Positions 47,329-56,573 of a DNA stretch of 64,000 bases are shown here, one piece after another. Made by a program: the position numbers and the translations under genes. Position 1 is the stretch's first letter, and every line of letters begins with the position of its first letter. The notes below the pieces were generated by a model. The model made no database searches, was not told where the DNA came from, and saw only the letters and a program-made list of their open reading frames with translations. Source of the stretch: Streptomyces uncialis (lineage in GTDB: Bacteria > Actinomycetota > Actinomycetes > Streptomycetales > Streptomycetaceae); assembly GCF_036250755.1 (NCBI RefSeq), contig NZ_CP109583.1, forward strand, positions 1 through 64,000. Reading direction: 5' to 3'.

Positions 47329-47532
47329 CTACTTCCCTTCACGCTTGTAGCGCCAGTAGCCCAAGACGAATGACACCACCAGCACCACGGCTCCCAGGAC
47401 GAGTGTGGCAGCCGGGTTGTCCTCGAATCCGATACCTACCCGGGCGAGGGTCACTTGGATCAACCTCTCAGAAGTCAGGTGCCAACCGTTCACCGATGCT
47501 GTCGGCGAACGGGACGGCGCTGCTGCCGGCAT
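47329..47532 (-). CDS. Small single-span membrane protein
   Basis: 67 residues. The last 40 are convincing (RVGIGFEDNPAATLVLGAV VLVVSFVLGYWRYKREGK): one span with a basic cytoplasmic end. The first 25 residues overlap another frame (GGASWYGLTDAGSSAVPFAD, stop 47468), so the true start may be the GTG/ATG near 47460. Confidence 0.4.
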   Translation of the reverse strand: MPAAAPSRSPTASVNGWHLTSERLIQVTLARVGIGFEDNPAATLVLGAVVLVVSFVLGYWRYKREGK

Positions 47533-47559
47533 CGGTGAGGCCGTACCAGGAAGCGCCGC

Positions 47560-47800
47560 CGGTGTTCACGGAGTTCAGGGTGCCCCCGAGTTCGCCGTTG
47601 ACTCCTGTGTGCACCTCGCCGGTGCCGGGTGGCGGCGGGACCGGGAGGGCCACCGGCCGCTGTGCGCGGGCCGCGAAGCCGCACGGGGAAGGCTGCCCGG
47701 TCACCAACCGGCGGCGGGCCGGTGGTGACCGGCCGGTACCCTGCCGACGTCGATCCGGAGACGCGCCGCCCCGGCCTGCCGGTACCGCGGCCTGCCGGTA
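47560..47800 (-). other. Possible coding remnant
   Basis: The frame ending at 47468 reads EVHTGVNGELGGTLNSVNTG GASWYGLTDAG, which is coding-like and ends naturally, but its upstream portion is low-complexity. Possibly the end of a secreted protein. Confidence 0.3.
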
Positions 47801-47947
47801 CCGCATCGGCCGTTACCGCATTGGCCGGGGCGGCGGTTGTGCATCTGCCGGGCGCCGTCGTGGAGGCCCGGGGCCTGCCCCCGATCAGTGATCAGTGGTG
47901 TCCCGGCGTCACCGGCTGCCGGGTGCCGTCGGCCTGGCAGCCCGCGC

Positions 47948-48300
47948 TCACTTCAGATGCCGGTCGAAGAACCGGTTCCCGTCCTCCGCCCCGAACCCAC
48001 GGGGTGCCGGTGCGCCCGCCCGGATCGGCGCGCAGCGTCTTCTCCCTGGTGCCGGAGGTGCCGAACAGATCCGGGGCCCGCTGCCGGGGGTTCCACTCCG
48101 TCGTCCCACCGGGGCAGGAACAGCAGGGGAACGGTGACCTGCCGGGCCTCCTCGCGCCGGGCGCGGGGCACGTATCCCCCGGCGAAGGATCCGGCGGCCG
48201 CGCCGGCGTGGTCCGGTCACCCCGGCGGGCCGTGCGGGGCCCGGCCACCGCCGGGCGGATGCCGACGGCCGGCCGGAGCCGATGGTCGTCGAGCTGGGCG
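47948..48300 (-). pseudogene. Alpha/beta hydrolase fragment, frameshifted
   Basis: VPLLFLPRWDD, then in a second frame APDLFGTSGTREKTLRADPG, then in a third FGAEDGNRFFDRHLK give the ordered C-terminal part of an alpha/beta hydrolase: the strand-turn with the acidic residue, and the late His loop (here replaced by GGRTG). The nucleophile region is not recognised. At least two indels. Confidence 0.5.
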
Positions 48301-48461
48301 TACGGATCAGGCCGCTCCCGTTGGCGCCGGGCACGAGGACCGGGCGCAGCACCGGGGCAGCACCGGACACGAGGACCGGGGCGGCACCGGGGCGGCACGC
48401 CGGGCGCGCCCGGTCGTGTGGACCGGGAGCGCGCCGGGCGGCGTCGTCGGGGGCCTGGTGG

Positions 48462-49013
48462 TCAGGGGGTTCCGAAGAAGAGGCTGCCCGGGGCGTCCGG
48501 GTCGCTGAGCAGGAAGTATCCGCGGATCGCCTGGAGGAACTCCGGGCGGGAGACCGTGTCGTCGCCGTCGGTGTCCAGGGTCCTGAACGCCTTCAGGGCG
48601 TCGGCTTCTTCGAGGTTCCACACGTCGGTCAGGAAGCGGGTGAACTCCTCCCGGGCGATCTGGTTGTCGCCGTTGGCGTCGATCACGTCGAAGAGCACGT
48701 GCCCGAGCCCGTCGGCCAGGTTCAGCCGGCTCGTGTCGGCGCTCGCCAGACGGACGGCGGCGACGTACTCGTCCCTGCTCAGCCGGTCCTCCTGGACGTC
48801 CGCGTGGCGCAGCAGCTCCAGCCAGTAGGTCTGGAGGAAGGCGTGCAGGGCGCGGGCGCGGCGGTCGTCGGGGCCGAGGTGGTAGGCGTCGAGGTAGCGG
48901 TCGGCGAGCCTCCGGTAGTCCTGCCGGTCGAGGTGGCCGTCGTGATCGGTGTCGAGTGCGGCGAAGGAGCGTTCCAGCTTCGTGGTGATGATGTCGGGTG
49001 CGGCGGTGGCCAT
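48462..49013 (-). CDS. EF-hand calcium-binding protein
   Basis: 183 residues with GTGAAGGATCACC upstream. Three canonical loops: DTDHDGHLDRQD (about residues 21-32), DANGDNQIAREE (about 110-121) and DTDGDDTVSRPE (about 144-155), and a degenerate fourth in between (DVQEDRLSRDEY). The spacing matches calerythrin-type sarcoplasmic calcium-binding proteins of actinomycetes, thought to buffer or sense Ca2+. Lone gene on the minus strand. Confidence 0.92.
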   Translation of the reverse strand: MATAAPDIITTKLERSFAALDTDHDGHLDRQDYRRLADRYLDAYHLGPDDRRARALHAFLQTYWLELLRHADVQEDRLSRDEYVAAVRLASADTSRLNLADGLGHVLFDVIDANGDNQIAREEFTRFLTDVWNLEEADALKAFRTLDTDGDDTVSRPEFLQAIRGYFLLSDPDAPGSLFFGTP

Positions 49014-49508
49014 CGTGGTGATCCTTCACAGGTTCTCGGAGTTGCGGAAAGGATCATCGTCACGTGCTGGTGGGCGCGGTGCCGCGCAGACGGGTCCCGT
49101 GTCACCCCTTCAGGCGTACCGGCGCCGGCGCACCGGCCGGCCGATGACATCGCCGGCCCGGCGGGAACGGAACCCCGCCGCGGCCCGTACCCGCCCCGCC
49201 GGGCCGGGCCGGGCCGGGCGGCAGCGGTCACCGGAGCGGGTGGCGGGCGCGGTGTCCGGGCGGTCGCAGAGGGCACGGACGGGGCGGGCGCGGTTCCGGA
49301 CGCGGCGCACGGTGCCCCCGGCCATCGTGGGCAGCCGGCCTTCCGCCCCGCGCGGGACGATACCGGCGGGCGATCCGGGGCCGGTGTCCTCGGGCAGCCG
49401 GTCGGCGCGGCACCGTGCGCCGGAGGCGACGGCGCGGGCGTCGCCGGTGAACCGGACGGCGAGACCCGCTCCGAGTAGCCGGTGGCGATGTCCCGCTACC
49501 GGGACCGG
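49014..49508. other. Spacer without a supported gene
   Basis: Very GC-rich with no coding pattern. GGGCCGGGCCGGGCCGGGC near 49202 is a short tandem run. Confidence 0.4.
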
Positions 49509-50228
49509 CTATGTGCTCCGGGTCAGCAGACAGGTGTCGATGACCTCGGCGACGAGGGCGGCGCCGCGGCTGTTCTGGTGGATGTGGTCGGTGGTGAGCA
49601 CGAGACCCCGGCGCTGCGAGATCGTGTCGAGGCTGCGGCGCAGCACGGCGTGCCGGACGAGGACTCCGAGGCCCGCCGCGGGCGTCGGCTCCCGGTACGG
49701 GACCGGCGGCGGGTCCGCCCGGCGTAGTTCTTCGATCTGGCGTTCGTGGAGCGGGAGGTAGGTCGCCTTGTGGGTGGTGGCGGCCTCGGCGATCATCCGG
49801 CTGTACGCCTGTGATGCCTGCGCCGCCGCTTCGTCGGGTTGCTGGCCGAGGACGGGGAGGGACAGCAGCCCGATCGTCGCGTCGGTCTCCGTCCGGAGCC
49901 GTTCGACGACGGCTCCCAGGCACTGCTGGAACCAGCCGGCCGACGGGCGCCCGGGGAGTTGTCTGCGCTTCATGGCCCGCTCGACGGGGTAGCCGGCGAG
50001 GCTCGCCCGGGCGTCGTTGGTCCCGATCAGCACGGTGATCACGTCGGGTGGGTCCGCGACGACGGCGTCGAGGCGCTGTGAAAGGTGGTAGGCGAAGTCT
50101 CCGTTGGCGCCGAAGCGGGCGAGCCGCACGTCGCCGGGAGGGCGGCGTCGTTCGAGAAGGTCCAGGTAGTCGACGCTGAGCTGCGCGCGGGTGAGGCTGT
50201 CGCCGAGGCACGCGACGCGGGTCGTCAC
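49509..50228 (-). CDS. SGNH/GDSL-type hydrolase
   Basis: 239 residues from a GTG overlapping the cupin stop. Block I GDSL (VACLGDSLTR, Ser near 10), block II Gly (RFGANGDFAYH), block III GTNDAR with Asn near 79, and block V DHIHQNSRGA with the Asp/His pair near 213. These are esterases or lipases, also acyltransferases, acting on ester bonds. The last gene of the AraC-cupin-SGNH group. No signal peptide, so cytoplasmic. Confidence 0.88.
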   Translation of the reverse strand: MTTRVACLGDSLTRAQLSVDYLDLLERRRPPGDVRLARFGANGDFAYHLSQRLDAVVADPPDVITVLIGTNDARASLAGYPVERAMKRRQLPGRPSAGWFQQCLGAVVERLRTETDATIGLLSLPVLGQQPDEAAAQASQAYSRMIAEAATTHKATYLPLHERQIEELRRADPPPVPYREPTPAAGLGVLVRHAVLRRSLDTISQRRGLVLTTDHIHQNSRGAALVAEVIDTCLLTRST

Positions 50229-50698
50229 GGCGCTTGCGTGCCGGGGGTGCCGGCGTGCCCGGCCGGGCGGGTGCCGGTCCGGGGACGGTGGTCGGTGCCG
50301 AGGCCGGCGGTGACGGTGAGAACGGTCGCGGGTCCCGCCATGTCGCCCGTGTGCCATGCCCCGGCCGGGTTGACGGTGGCCTCGCCCGGCGCGAGCACGA
50401 CGTGGTCGGGGGCCCCGTCCACGTCGCGGGTGACCGTCACCGATCCGCTGAGGCAGACGACCAGTTCGTCGCCGGCGGGGTGGCGCTCCCCGTGGCCGCC
50501 GGGGCCGGGGCCGTCGCCGTCGAAGACCGTCACCATCCGGCCCTCGGCGCCGTCCGCCTCGACGGCGGCGCTGTATGCCTGGAGCACCTCCGGGTCCCAG
50601 GCGAAGCCCTCGACGGGTTTCGCTCCCGGCCCCGGCCCGAGGTGCACGGGGGTGGTCCGCAGGTCGATGGCGTTGCGTTCGTGGTCGGCGGGTCTCAT
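50225..50698 (-). CDS. Cupin-domain protein
   Basis: 157 residues. The cupin barrel is read as ERHPAGDELVVCLSGSVTVT (motif 1, with His and Glu) and LAPGEATVNPAGAWHTGDMA (motif 2, with the second His), about residues 78-125. Two or three metal ligands are present. Its stop overlaps the SGNH gene's GTG by four bases. Possible small-molecule enzyme or sensor; the pair suggests a common pathway. Confidence 0.8.
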   Translation of the reverse strand: MRPADHERNAIDLRTTPVHLGPGPGAKPVEGFAWDPEVLQAYSAAVEADGAEGRMVTVFDGDGPGPGGHGERHPAGDELVVCLSGSVTVTRDVDGAPDHVVLAPGEATVNPAGAWHTGDMAGPATVLTVTAGLGTDHRPRTGTRPAGHAGTPGTQAP

Positions 50699-50781
50699 GC
50701 CGACGATCGTCACAGGACGGCGGCCGGGTGGTCTTGAAGGAATGGGAACGGGAACCGACGTGAGGGGCAGCCGGTCGGCGG

Positions 50782-51660
50782 CTACCCGGCCCCGGGGAGG
50801 ACTTCGCCGCGACGCCAGGCCGTCGGCGGCCGGCCCGTGAACTCGCGCCATTCCCGCACGAGATGGGCCTGGTCGGCGTAACCGGAGACGGTCGCCACCG
50901 CGGCCCATGGGAGCGGGTCGTGCGCTGTCGCCAGTTCGTGCGCCTGCTCGAAGCGCAGAACCCGGGCGAAGGTCTTCGGCGCCAGGCCCACCTCACCGCG
51001 GAACTGCTCGGTGAGGTGGCGGCGGCTCCAGCCCAGGTCCGCGGCGACCGCCCCGACCTGGACGCGGCCCCGTGCGGCGACGAGGCGGCGCCAGGCCTCG
51101 GCCACCTCGGGGCGCATCCGGGGCAGGCGGTCGCCGCCGCGGCGGACGGCGCGCAGGAGCAGCTGGTCCAGCACGGTGAACCGGGCGGCCCATGTCGTCG
51201 CCGCCCGGAGCCGGTCGACGAGCTCGGCGCCGAGCGTTCCGAGAAGCTCGTCGAGCGGGACCAGCCGGTGGGCGAGCGCGGCGGCGGGCATACCGTAGAG
51301 GGCCCGGGCCCCGAGCGGTGTCAGCGACACCTGCACGCCTTGCTGGTGTCCGTCGTGGTGGATCGCGACGGACCGGCACATCAGACCGCCGGCCACGCTG
51401 TCGAACCGGGTGACCGGTGACCCGTCGTCGACGCCCGCCGCCATCTCCAAAGGGTCGGACAGGCTGATCACCGCGGTGAGCACGCGGCCCGGCGGACCGC
51501 GGTGCACCCCCGCCGGGAACCCGCGAAGGTCGAACCCGACGTACGAGCCGACGTACCTGCGCAAGGCGGGCGCCGGCCGTGCATCGATGCTGGTGGCCGT
51601 ATGGTCTTCCACCCTCGTCAGTGTACGAACGGGCGGGCCCGGCTGGGTCACCGTCCGCAA
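50782..51660 (-). CDS. AraC-family regulator
   Basis: 292 residues as read (a later GTG at 51612 would give 276). The N-terminal ligand domain (residues about 20-180) resembles the group with FDSVAGGLMCRSVAIHHDGH. The C-terminal double helix-turn-helix reads GAVAADLGWSRRHLTEQFRG and AAVATVSGYADQAHLVREWR EFTGRPPTAWR. Located 84 bases upstream of the cupin gene, same strand, so it likely belongs to, and controls, that cluster. Confidence 0.88.
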   Translation of the reverse strand: MRTVTQPGPPVRTLTRVEDHTATSIDARPAPALRRYVGSYVGFDLRGFPAGVHRGPPGRVLTAVISLSDPLEMAAGVDDGSPVTRFDSVAGGLMCRSVAIHHDGHQQGVQVSLTPLGARALYGMPAAALAHRLVPLDELLGTLGAELVDRLRAATTWAARFTVLDQLLLRAVRRGGDRLPRMRPEVAEAWRRLVAARGRVQVGAVAADLGWSRRHLTEQFRGEVGLAPKTFARVLRFEQAHELATAHDPLPWAAVATVSGYADQAHLVREWREFTGRPPTAWRRGEVLPGAG

Positions 51661-51680
51661 CGGCCGCCCCGGACCGCCCC

Positions 51681-51732
51681 GGACCGAACGCGGCGGAACG
51701 GGGCCGCGACCCCGTGCCGCCGCGTTCGGTCC
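51681..51732. terminator. Strong hairpin upstream of the AraC gene
   Basis: GGACCGAACGCGGCGG (51681-51696) pairs perfectly with 51717-51732 (16 bp), with an inner ACGGGG/CCCCGT stem. Sits between two minus-strand genes and probably terminates transcription from the membrane-protein gene at 51966. Confidence 0.75.
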
Positions 51733-51965
51733 CCGCCGCTCGTACCGCCGTGTGCGCCCCGGGGCCTGGGATACGCGCGGGCCCCGGACCGCCTGGGGTC
51801 AGGGGCCCGCGGGCTGTCCGCGGCACGGTGGTGGCCGCGGCACGGTGGCCGCGGCACGGACTCACAGTGCTCCACGTCCGTGAACCCGACCCCCTCCGGG
51901 CCGCCGCCGGACCGTGGCGACGGCAGGGACGGATCCGGCAGCCGTGCGAAGCGGTGGGATCCGTC
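51733..51965. other. Spacer with short repeated GC motifs
   Basis: CCGCGGCACGGTGG occurs about three times near 51818-51860. No gene. Confidence 0.4.
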
Positions 51966-52565
51966 TCAGGCCGTCTGCTCCCGGTCCGTCTGCTCCCGGT
52001 CCCGTTGCGGGCTCCGGGCCCGGTCCTGTGGCGGGCTCGCGTTCAGCCGGCGTTCGGCACGCCGGTAACGGTCGAGGTTGGTCCGGCGCATCCACCACAT
52101 GCCGCCGACGGCAACGACACCGCCCACGATCCAGGCAGCACCCGCCACGGCACTGCCGCCCGCGAGAAGGACCACACCCAGCGCGACGAACATCAGCAGC
52201 ATCACCGGGAAGGCCCACACCAGCTTGCTGTGCATCGTCTTCCGACGGCGGTGGATCAATTGGAGCATGGCCTGCCGCAGAGCCGGGTCGTCCGGGATGT
52301 CCCCCCGGCGGAGCCGCCGCTCCAGGGCCGGTACGTCATCGGTCTCCACACCGCTCGCGCGCGCGTCACCCCGTTGGCGGCGGCGCATCAGGACGGTGAA
52401 AACGATCGCGTAGGCCCCGGCGCCGGCCACGGCGGCCACCCAGTTGTCGAGATCACGGAAGAGCAGCCGTACCCCGATACCGACGGCCAGCGCCATCAGG
52501 CCGACAGCCCACCACGTGTCGATCCACCGTCTCTGCGACCTGAGGTCCCTCTCCCTGCCGGCCAT
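51966..52565 (-). CDS. Membrane protein
   Basis: 199 residues, with GGGAGGGG before the ATG. Four spans: about residues 18-36 (WWAVGLMALAVGIGVRLLF), 42-60 (WVAAVAGAGAYAIVFTVLM), 115-135 (LVWAFPVMLLMFVALGVVLL) and 140-160 (AVAGAAWIVGGVVAVGGMWW). A cytoplasmic loop (LERRLRRGDIPDDPALRQAM) lies between pairs. Tail with a DRARSPQRDREQTDREQ repeat. Common Streptomyces type; function unknown. Confidence 0.8.
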   Translation of the reverse strand: MAGRERDLRSQRRWIDTWWAVGLMALAVGIGVRLLFRDLDNWVAAVAGAGAYAIVFTVLMRRRQRGDARASGVETDDVPALERRLRRGDIPDDPALRQAMLQLIHRRRKTMHSKLVWAFPVMLLMFVALGVVLLAGGSAVAGAAWIVGGVVAVGGMWWMRRTNLDRYRRAERRLNASPPQDRARSPQRDREQTDREQTA

Positions 52566-53226
52566 CCCGAGCCCCTCCCGCTCCCGCGGAGCGCGCCTTC
52601 CGCACCCCGGACGACATCCGGGTACCCCCCGAACCCCAGGTGACACGGGATCGCTCCCGCACCGCCGCCGAAAGACCCGCCCGACCCGCCCGACCCCGCC
52701 CCCGACCCCGGGACCGGCCCGCGCCGCCGCCCCGCCCGGGTGCCGGTCCCGGCCCGGGTCCCGAGCCCGGGTCTGTGTGCCGCGGACCATGCGCAGGGCC
52801 CGCTCGGGTCCCGGCCCGGGTCCCGAGCCCGGGACCGGGACCGGCCCCAGTCCCCCTGGCCTCGCAGCCGATGGGTGGAGCCACTGGAGGACAGCGGGCC
52901 GGGAGAGACGACGCGGAAAGCGGTGGCCGTCGTGCTGCCCGGCCGCCAAGCCGATGACGGCCGCGGGGTCCTGCCGCCGGGTCACCCGCAGCGCGTGTGC
53001 GGGCGCGGCGGCGGGGCCGTGGTCCTGGCCGTGCTCCTCACCATCCGCCGCGGATCCGGCGCTGCACGGTGCGGGCCGGCCGGCAGCACCACGCCCCGGC
53101 ACCGCGGGCCAGTGGGCCTGCCGCGCCGAGAGCTCCTCACCGCGAGCAGCGCGGGTTGCCGGATCCGGTCATCACACTTGGCCCCGGAGCGGCAGCGGGC
53201 GGACCTGTTCATGGTGGAATCGCGTC
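52566..53226. other. Spacer with GC repeats, no gene
   Basis: Contains GTCCCGGCCCGGGTCCCGAG CCCGGG twice (about 52748 and 52817), palindromic in part. Both strands are open in several frames, but no frame has coding character. Confidence 0.45.
52742..52843. repeat. Pair of ~27-bp palindromic repeats
   Basis: The unit GTCCCGGCCCGGGTCCCGAG plus CCCGGG occurs at about 52747 and 52816, each able to form CCCGGG hairpins. Flanks differ. Confidence 0.6.
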
Positions 53227-54111
53227 ATGAGTGAACGGGTGGCGGTGGAGTGGCTGAAGCTCTACGCGGAGCAGATCCGTCCCCGGGGCCTGCCCGGGCG
53301 GGGTGATCTGCTGGGCCGGCTGTCCCCGGACGCGGAGCTCTCCGGGCCCGTGGTGCGGATGGTGGAGCAGGAGGCCGGCCAGCTGTTGCTGTGGCCCGGT
53401 GAGTTCAGCCCCGGGCAGTGGGACTGGGATTCCGTCGTGACGGCCCAGTGCGCCCGCAGTGACGAGCTCGGGCTGCCGTTGGTCTGGTACTGCGACGACG
53501 CGCACCACGCGCTCACGGCCCGTCTGCGGGCCGCCGGGTTCACGCCTCAGGACCGCGAGGAGATCATGGTGGGCCGCAGCACCGAGATGGCGTGCGCACC
53601 GGGCGCGCGTCCCGCCCTCCCCGCCGGCACCAGGCTCCGCCCGGCCGCGACAGGCGCCGACTTCGAACAGGTCCGGGAACTGGCCGTCCGCGTCCGAGGC
53701 GGGTCCTGGAACTGGCTTCCCGCAGCCCTGGAGCGGTGGAGCGCCGATGAGGACGATCCCTGCGCGGTCACGGTCGTGGAAGCACCGCGGCACAAGGTCG
53801 TCGCGGCGGGGCTGGTCCGTTTCCACACCGGCACCGGCTTCGCTTCGCTGTGGGGGGCTTCCGTTCATCCCGCCTGGGAAGGACAGGGCCTGTACCGCTC
53901 GCTGCTCGGACACCGCGCGGCACTCGCGGCCCGGCGCGGCCACAGCTATCTCTACACCGAGGCGCTGCCTTCCAGCCGGCCGGTCCTCGCGCGGCTCGGA
54001 ATGGTCACCGTGACGACCCACACCCCCTACCAGTACTTCCCGCCCGGCCGGCCCCGCGGAGCGGCGCAGACATCCGCCTCCACGACCGCGAATCCCCCAC
54101 GGCACACCTGA
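53227..54111 (+). CDS. GNAT-family acetyltransferase (two-domain)
   Basis: 294 residues. The C-terminal half is a typical GNAT domain: ASLWGASVHPAWEGQGLYRS LLGHRAAL (motif A, about residues 208-235) and SYLYTEALPSSRPVLARLGM with the late Tyr/Asn region. The N-terminal half (VEWLKLYAEQIRPRGLPGRG, LGLPLVWYCDDAHHALTARL RAAGF) looks like a second, degenerate GNAT-like fold. Such tandem proteins modify small molecules. Lone gene. Confidence 0.85.
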   Translation: MSERVAVEWLKLYAEQIRPRGLPGRGDLLGRLSPDAELSGPVVRMVEQEAGQLLLWPGEFSPGQWDWDSVVTAQCARSDELGLPLVWYCDDAHHALTARLRAAGFTPQDREEIMVGRSTEMACAPGARPALPAGTRLRPAATGADFEQVRELAVRVRGGSWNWLPAALERWSADEDDPCAVTVVEAPRHKVVAAGLVRFHTGTGFASLWGASVHPAWEGQGLYRSLLGHRAALAARRGHSYLYTEALPSSRPVLARLGMVTVTTHTPYQYFPPGRPRGAAQTSASTTANPPRHT

Positions 54112-54122
54112 CGGCCCCACCC

Positions 54123-54170
54123 CCCACAACCCCACAACCCCACAACCGCAGAACCGCAGAACCGCAGAAC
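54123..54170. repeat. Octamer tandem arrays (CCCACAAC)3 (CGCAGAAC)3
   Basis: Three perfect copies of CCCACAAC followed at once by three of CGCAGAAC, just after the acetyltransferase stop. Like the arrays at 46.7 and 62.6 kb, the unit is 8 bases. Confidence 0.9.
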
Positions 54171-54818
54171 ACGGAACAGTCCCCGGCGCCCCCCTCCGCA
54201 CCCCTCAGACACTGAGACAGGTACCGGTGAAAGGCCACAGCAGCAGCCGGCAACGGACCGCTACCGACGCAATTACCCGACTCCGGCACCCGGCCCACAC
54301 GATCAGTTCCACACCCGAAAGCGACAACCCACCACCAACCCAACTCGACCTCCCTGCCGGACCAGGACCCGCACCCGGTCCGCCCGACGGCCGGCACCTG
54401 CGGCCTCATACCGGACGGGAGACCGCAGCCGGGCCCCTGGACACGATCGGCGCTCCGGCCCCCGGACTGTCCGGAGGACACCGAGCCCGCAACCCGTCAC
54501 ACCATGCCGGCCGACCAGCAGACCTGAGCCACCCCTCCCCCCGGATACCGCCACGAGAGCCGACCCGGCAGGCACCCGGGAGTGGTGAGCGCTACGGCAC
54601 GTCGACACCGTCGTGCACGCAGGGGTGGCAGGCACCGCCGGGTGGTGCCCGCAGAGGTGGAGCGCACTCGATCGTGCCCCGCCCCGGTGCCGGCATCGAG
54701 CATTGGATGCAGAACGCCCGCAGTGGGCCGGGTGGGCGGGCTGGGCCACCCACGCCTTCGCGGGCGGAAGTCGGCGAAGCGTACCGTCCGCCTGAGCGGC
54801 CGGTCCGTTGAGGCCCGG
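54171..54818. other. Region without an intact gene
   Basis: Proline- and glycine-rich frames only; no ribosome site plus coding pattern found. Confidence 0.4.
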
Positions 54819-54930
54819 TCAGAAACGGTGCCGGATGTGGTCCAGGTCTGCGCCGAGGACGGACAGGCCGGGGTGGCTACGGAACCGCTGCTGGCACCGC
54901 CACGCATCGAGGCCGGCCTTGCGTACCGAT
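54819..54930 (-). pseudogene. Fragment of the 'RIRHR' family, copy 2
   Basis: Reads VRKAGLDAWRCQQRFRSHPG LSVLGADLDHIRHRF with stop at 54819, homologous to VRAAHKADLAAWSRERQLRD HPDLAVLDADLDRIRHRI at 21661. Only the last ~35 codons remain. Confidence 0.6.
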
Positions 54931-55099
54931 GGGGTCCGCCCCGAACCTGGACCGCACCCGCCCGCCACCGCTCTCGCAACTGGGCGAGCGAACGGGCCTC
55001 CCTCGGCCTGAACGGCCGTGCCTGACGGACCGCCACCCAGGCGAGCCCGGCACGGACCCGCTCAGAGCCCAGGTACGGGCCCGCTCGGGGCACGGGCAG

Positions 55100-55415
55100 C
55101 GGACACCGGGTAGCGGCCGTCGTCAACGGCACTGACGTACTCGCGCTTCAGCTGGGCCAGGCAGGCAACGATCCGGTCGCTGCGCCGGGTGGCCCAGGCG
55201 ATGATGCCGAACGGCACGGCCACGGTGTCCGCGCTCTGCAACGAACCCGTGAGGGCCGGGGCGAGTCAGGAGCCGAGGCCGTCGCCCGAGTCGCATACCG
55301 TCACCGCGGGCCGCCGCCCCACCACGGACACCGCGACCGTGCCGTCGCCGCCCCGGCGGAGACCCTGACCCGGTCAACTTGGCAGCCGCGTGAAGTCGAA
55401 GAACCGGGAGGGCGG
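55100..55415 (-). pseudogene. Degenerate coding fragments
   Basis: One frame reads GGDGTVAVSVVGRRPAVTVC DSGDGLGS and then a stop at about 55265. The following piece, ALTGSLQSADTVAVPFGIIA WATRRSDRIVACLAQLKREY, is in the same frame beyond that stop. These look like pieces of one or two old genes. A GHKL-type ATPase (DSGDGLG) is possible for the first, but I would not assign it. Confidence 0.4.
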
Positions 55416-56573
55416 CTACCCGCAGAACTCCGCCTCGATCACCGCCCCGCTGTCCCCCGCCCAGTCGCCGTTGAAGTTGAGTGCCAGCGAATGGCTCGCG
55501 TCCCGGGTGACGAATGCCTCGGACTGGGAGCCGTGGATGCCTCCGCCGTGGCCCCAGACCTCCTTGCCGCAGCTGAGGCGGACGGACTGGACGCCGAGGC
55601 CGTAGCGGTACTCCGGGCGCTGGGGGTCGATCGGGACGGTCGTGGTCAGGGCGTTCTGCTGCTCGGGCGGGAGCAGTTCCCCCTTGAGCAGGGCGCGGAA
55701 GAACTTCTGGAGGTCCTTGGAGTCGGAGATCATGCCGCCCCCCGCCCCGGCCAGCGACGGGTTCAGCTCGGTCACGTCGCGGATCTTCGCGGCCGGGTCC
55801 CAGGAGAGCGGGGAGTAGGCGCGGCTCGCGGGGCCCGGCACCCGGGGGTCGGTCCTGGGGACGGAGGTGGCGCGGAGCTGGAGCGGGCGCAGGATCCGGC
55901 GTTCGATCTCGGCCTCGTAGCCCCGGCCGGTCACCTTCTGGACGACCATTCCGGCGAGGGTGTAGTTGGTGTTGGAGTACCGCCAGCCGGTGCCGGGCGG
56001 GAAGTGGGGCTTGTGGCCCATCGCGAGGCCGACCAGCTGCCCGGGGGTCCAGGTGTCGTAGCGGTGCCGGAGGAAGCCCTCGCCGAAGATCTTCGCCTGG
56101 TAGCCGGGGTCGGCACTGTAGCTGAAGACGCCGCTGGTGTGGTTGAGGAGCTGGCGCAAGGTGATGTGCCGGCCGTCGTGGCCGTTGCCGCGGACGGTGC
56201 CGGGGAGCCACCGTTCCACGGTGTCGTCGAGGTCGAGGCGCTCCTCGGCCTCCAGCTGGAGCAGGACGGTGGCGACGAACGTCTTGGTGACGGAGCCGAT
56301 CCGGTAGCGGTCCTGCGCCGTCCGTTCCCTCCCGGTGTCCAGGTCACCGACGCCCGCGGTGCCGCTCCAGCTTCCGGCCCGGTCCCGGGCCCGGGCGACG
56401 GCGCCGGGGACCCCGTCCCGTACCGCCTGTTCGAGGGCCCGCCGGGTGGCTCCGTGCCGGTCGGCGGTCTCTCCGGCCGTGACGGAGTGCGCGGCGGCGG
56501 GCGCCGCCAGCACGCCGGTGGCGAGTACCGCCACCGCCGTGGCCAGTGCTGTGCGGACCGTACCTGCTGACAT
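55416..56573 (-). CDS. Secreted serine hydrolase, beta-lactamase/D-Ala-D-Ala carboxypeptidase type
   Basis: 385 residues, GGGAG 7 bases before the ATG. Signal peptide about residues 1-29 (TALATAVAVLATGVLAAPAA AA). Class C-type motifs: SVTK (Ser near 94), YSN (near 199) and HGGG (near 345), the catalytic SxxK, YxN and HxG set. These penicillin-binding-protein-like enzymes act on D-Ala-D-Ala peptides, esters or beta-lactams. Intact and monocistronic. Confidence 0.93.
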   Translation of the reverse strand: MSAGTVRTALATAVAVLATGVLAAPAAAHSVTAGETADRHGATRRALEQAVRDGVPGAVARARDRAGSWSGTAGVGDLDTGRERTAQDRYRIGSVTKTFVATVLLQLEAEERLDLDDTVERWLPGTVRGNGHDGRHITLRQLLNHTSGVFSYSADPGYQAKIFGEGFLRHRYDTWTPGQLVGLAMGHKPHFPPGTGWRYSNTNYTLAGMVVQKVTGRGYEAEIERRILRPLQLRATSVPRTDPRVPGPASRAYSPLSWDPAAKIRDVTELNPSLAGAGGGMISDSKDLQKFFRALLKGELLPPEQQNALTTTVPIDPQRPEYRYGLGVQSVRLSCGKEVWGHGGGIHGSQSEAFVTRDASHSLALNFNGDWAGDSGAVIEAEFCG

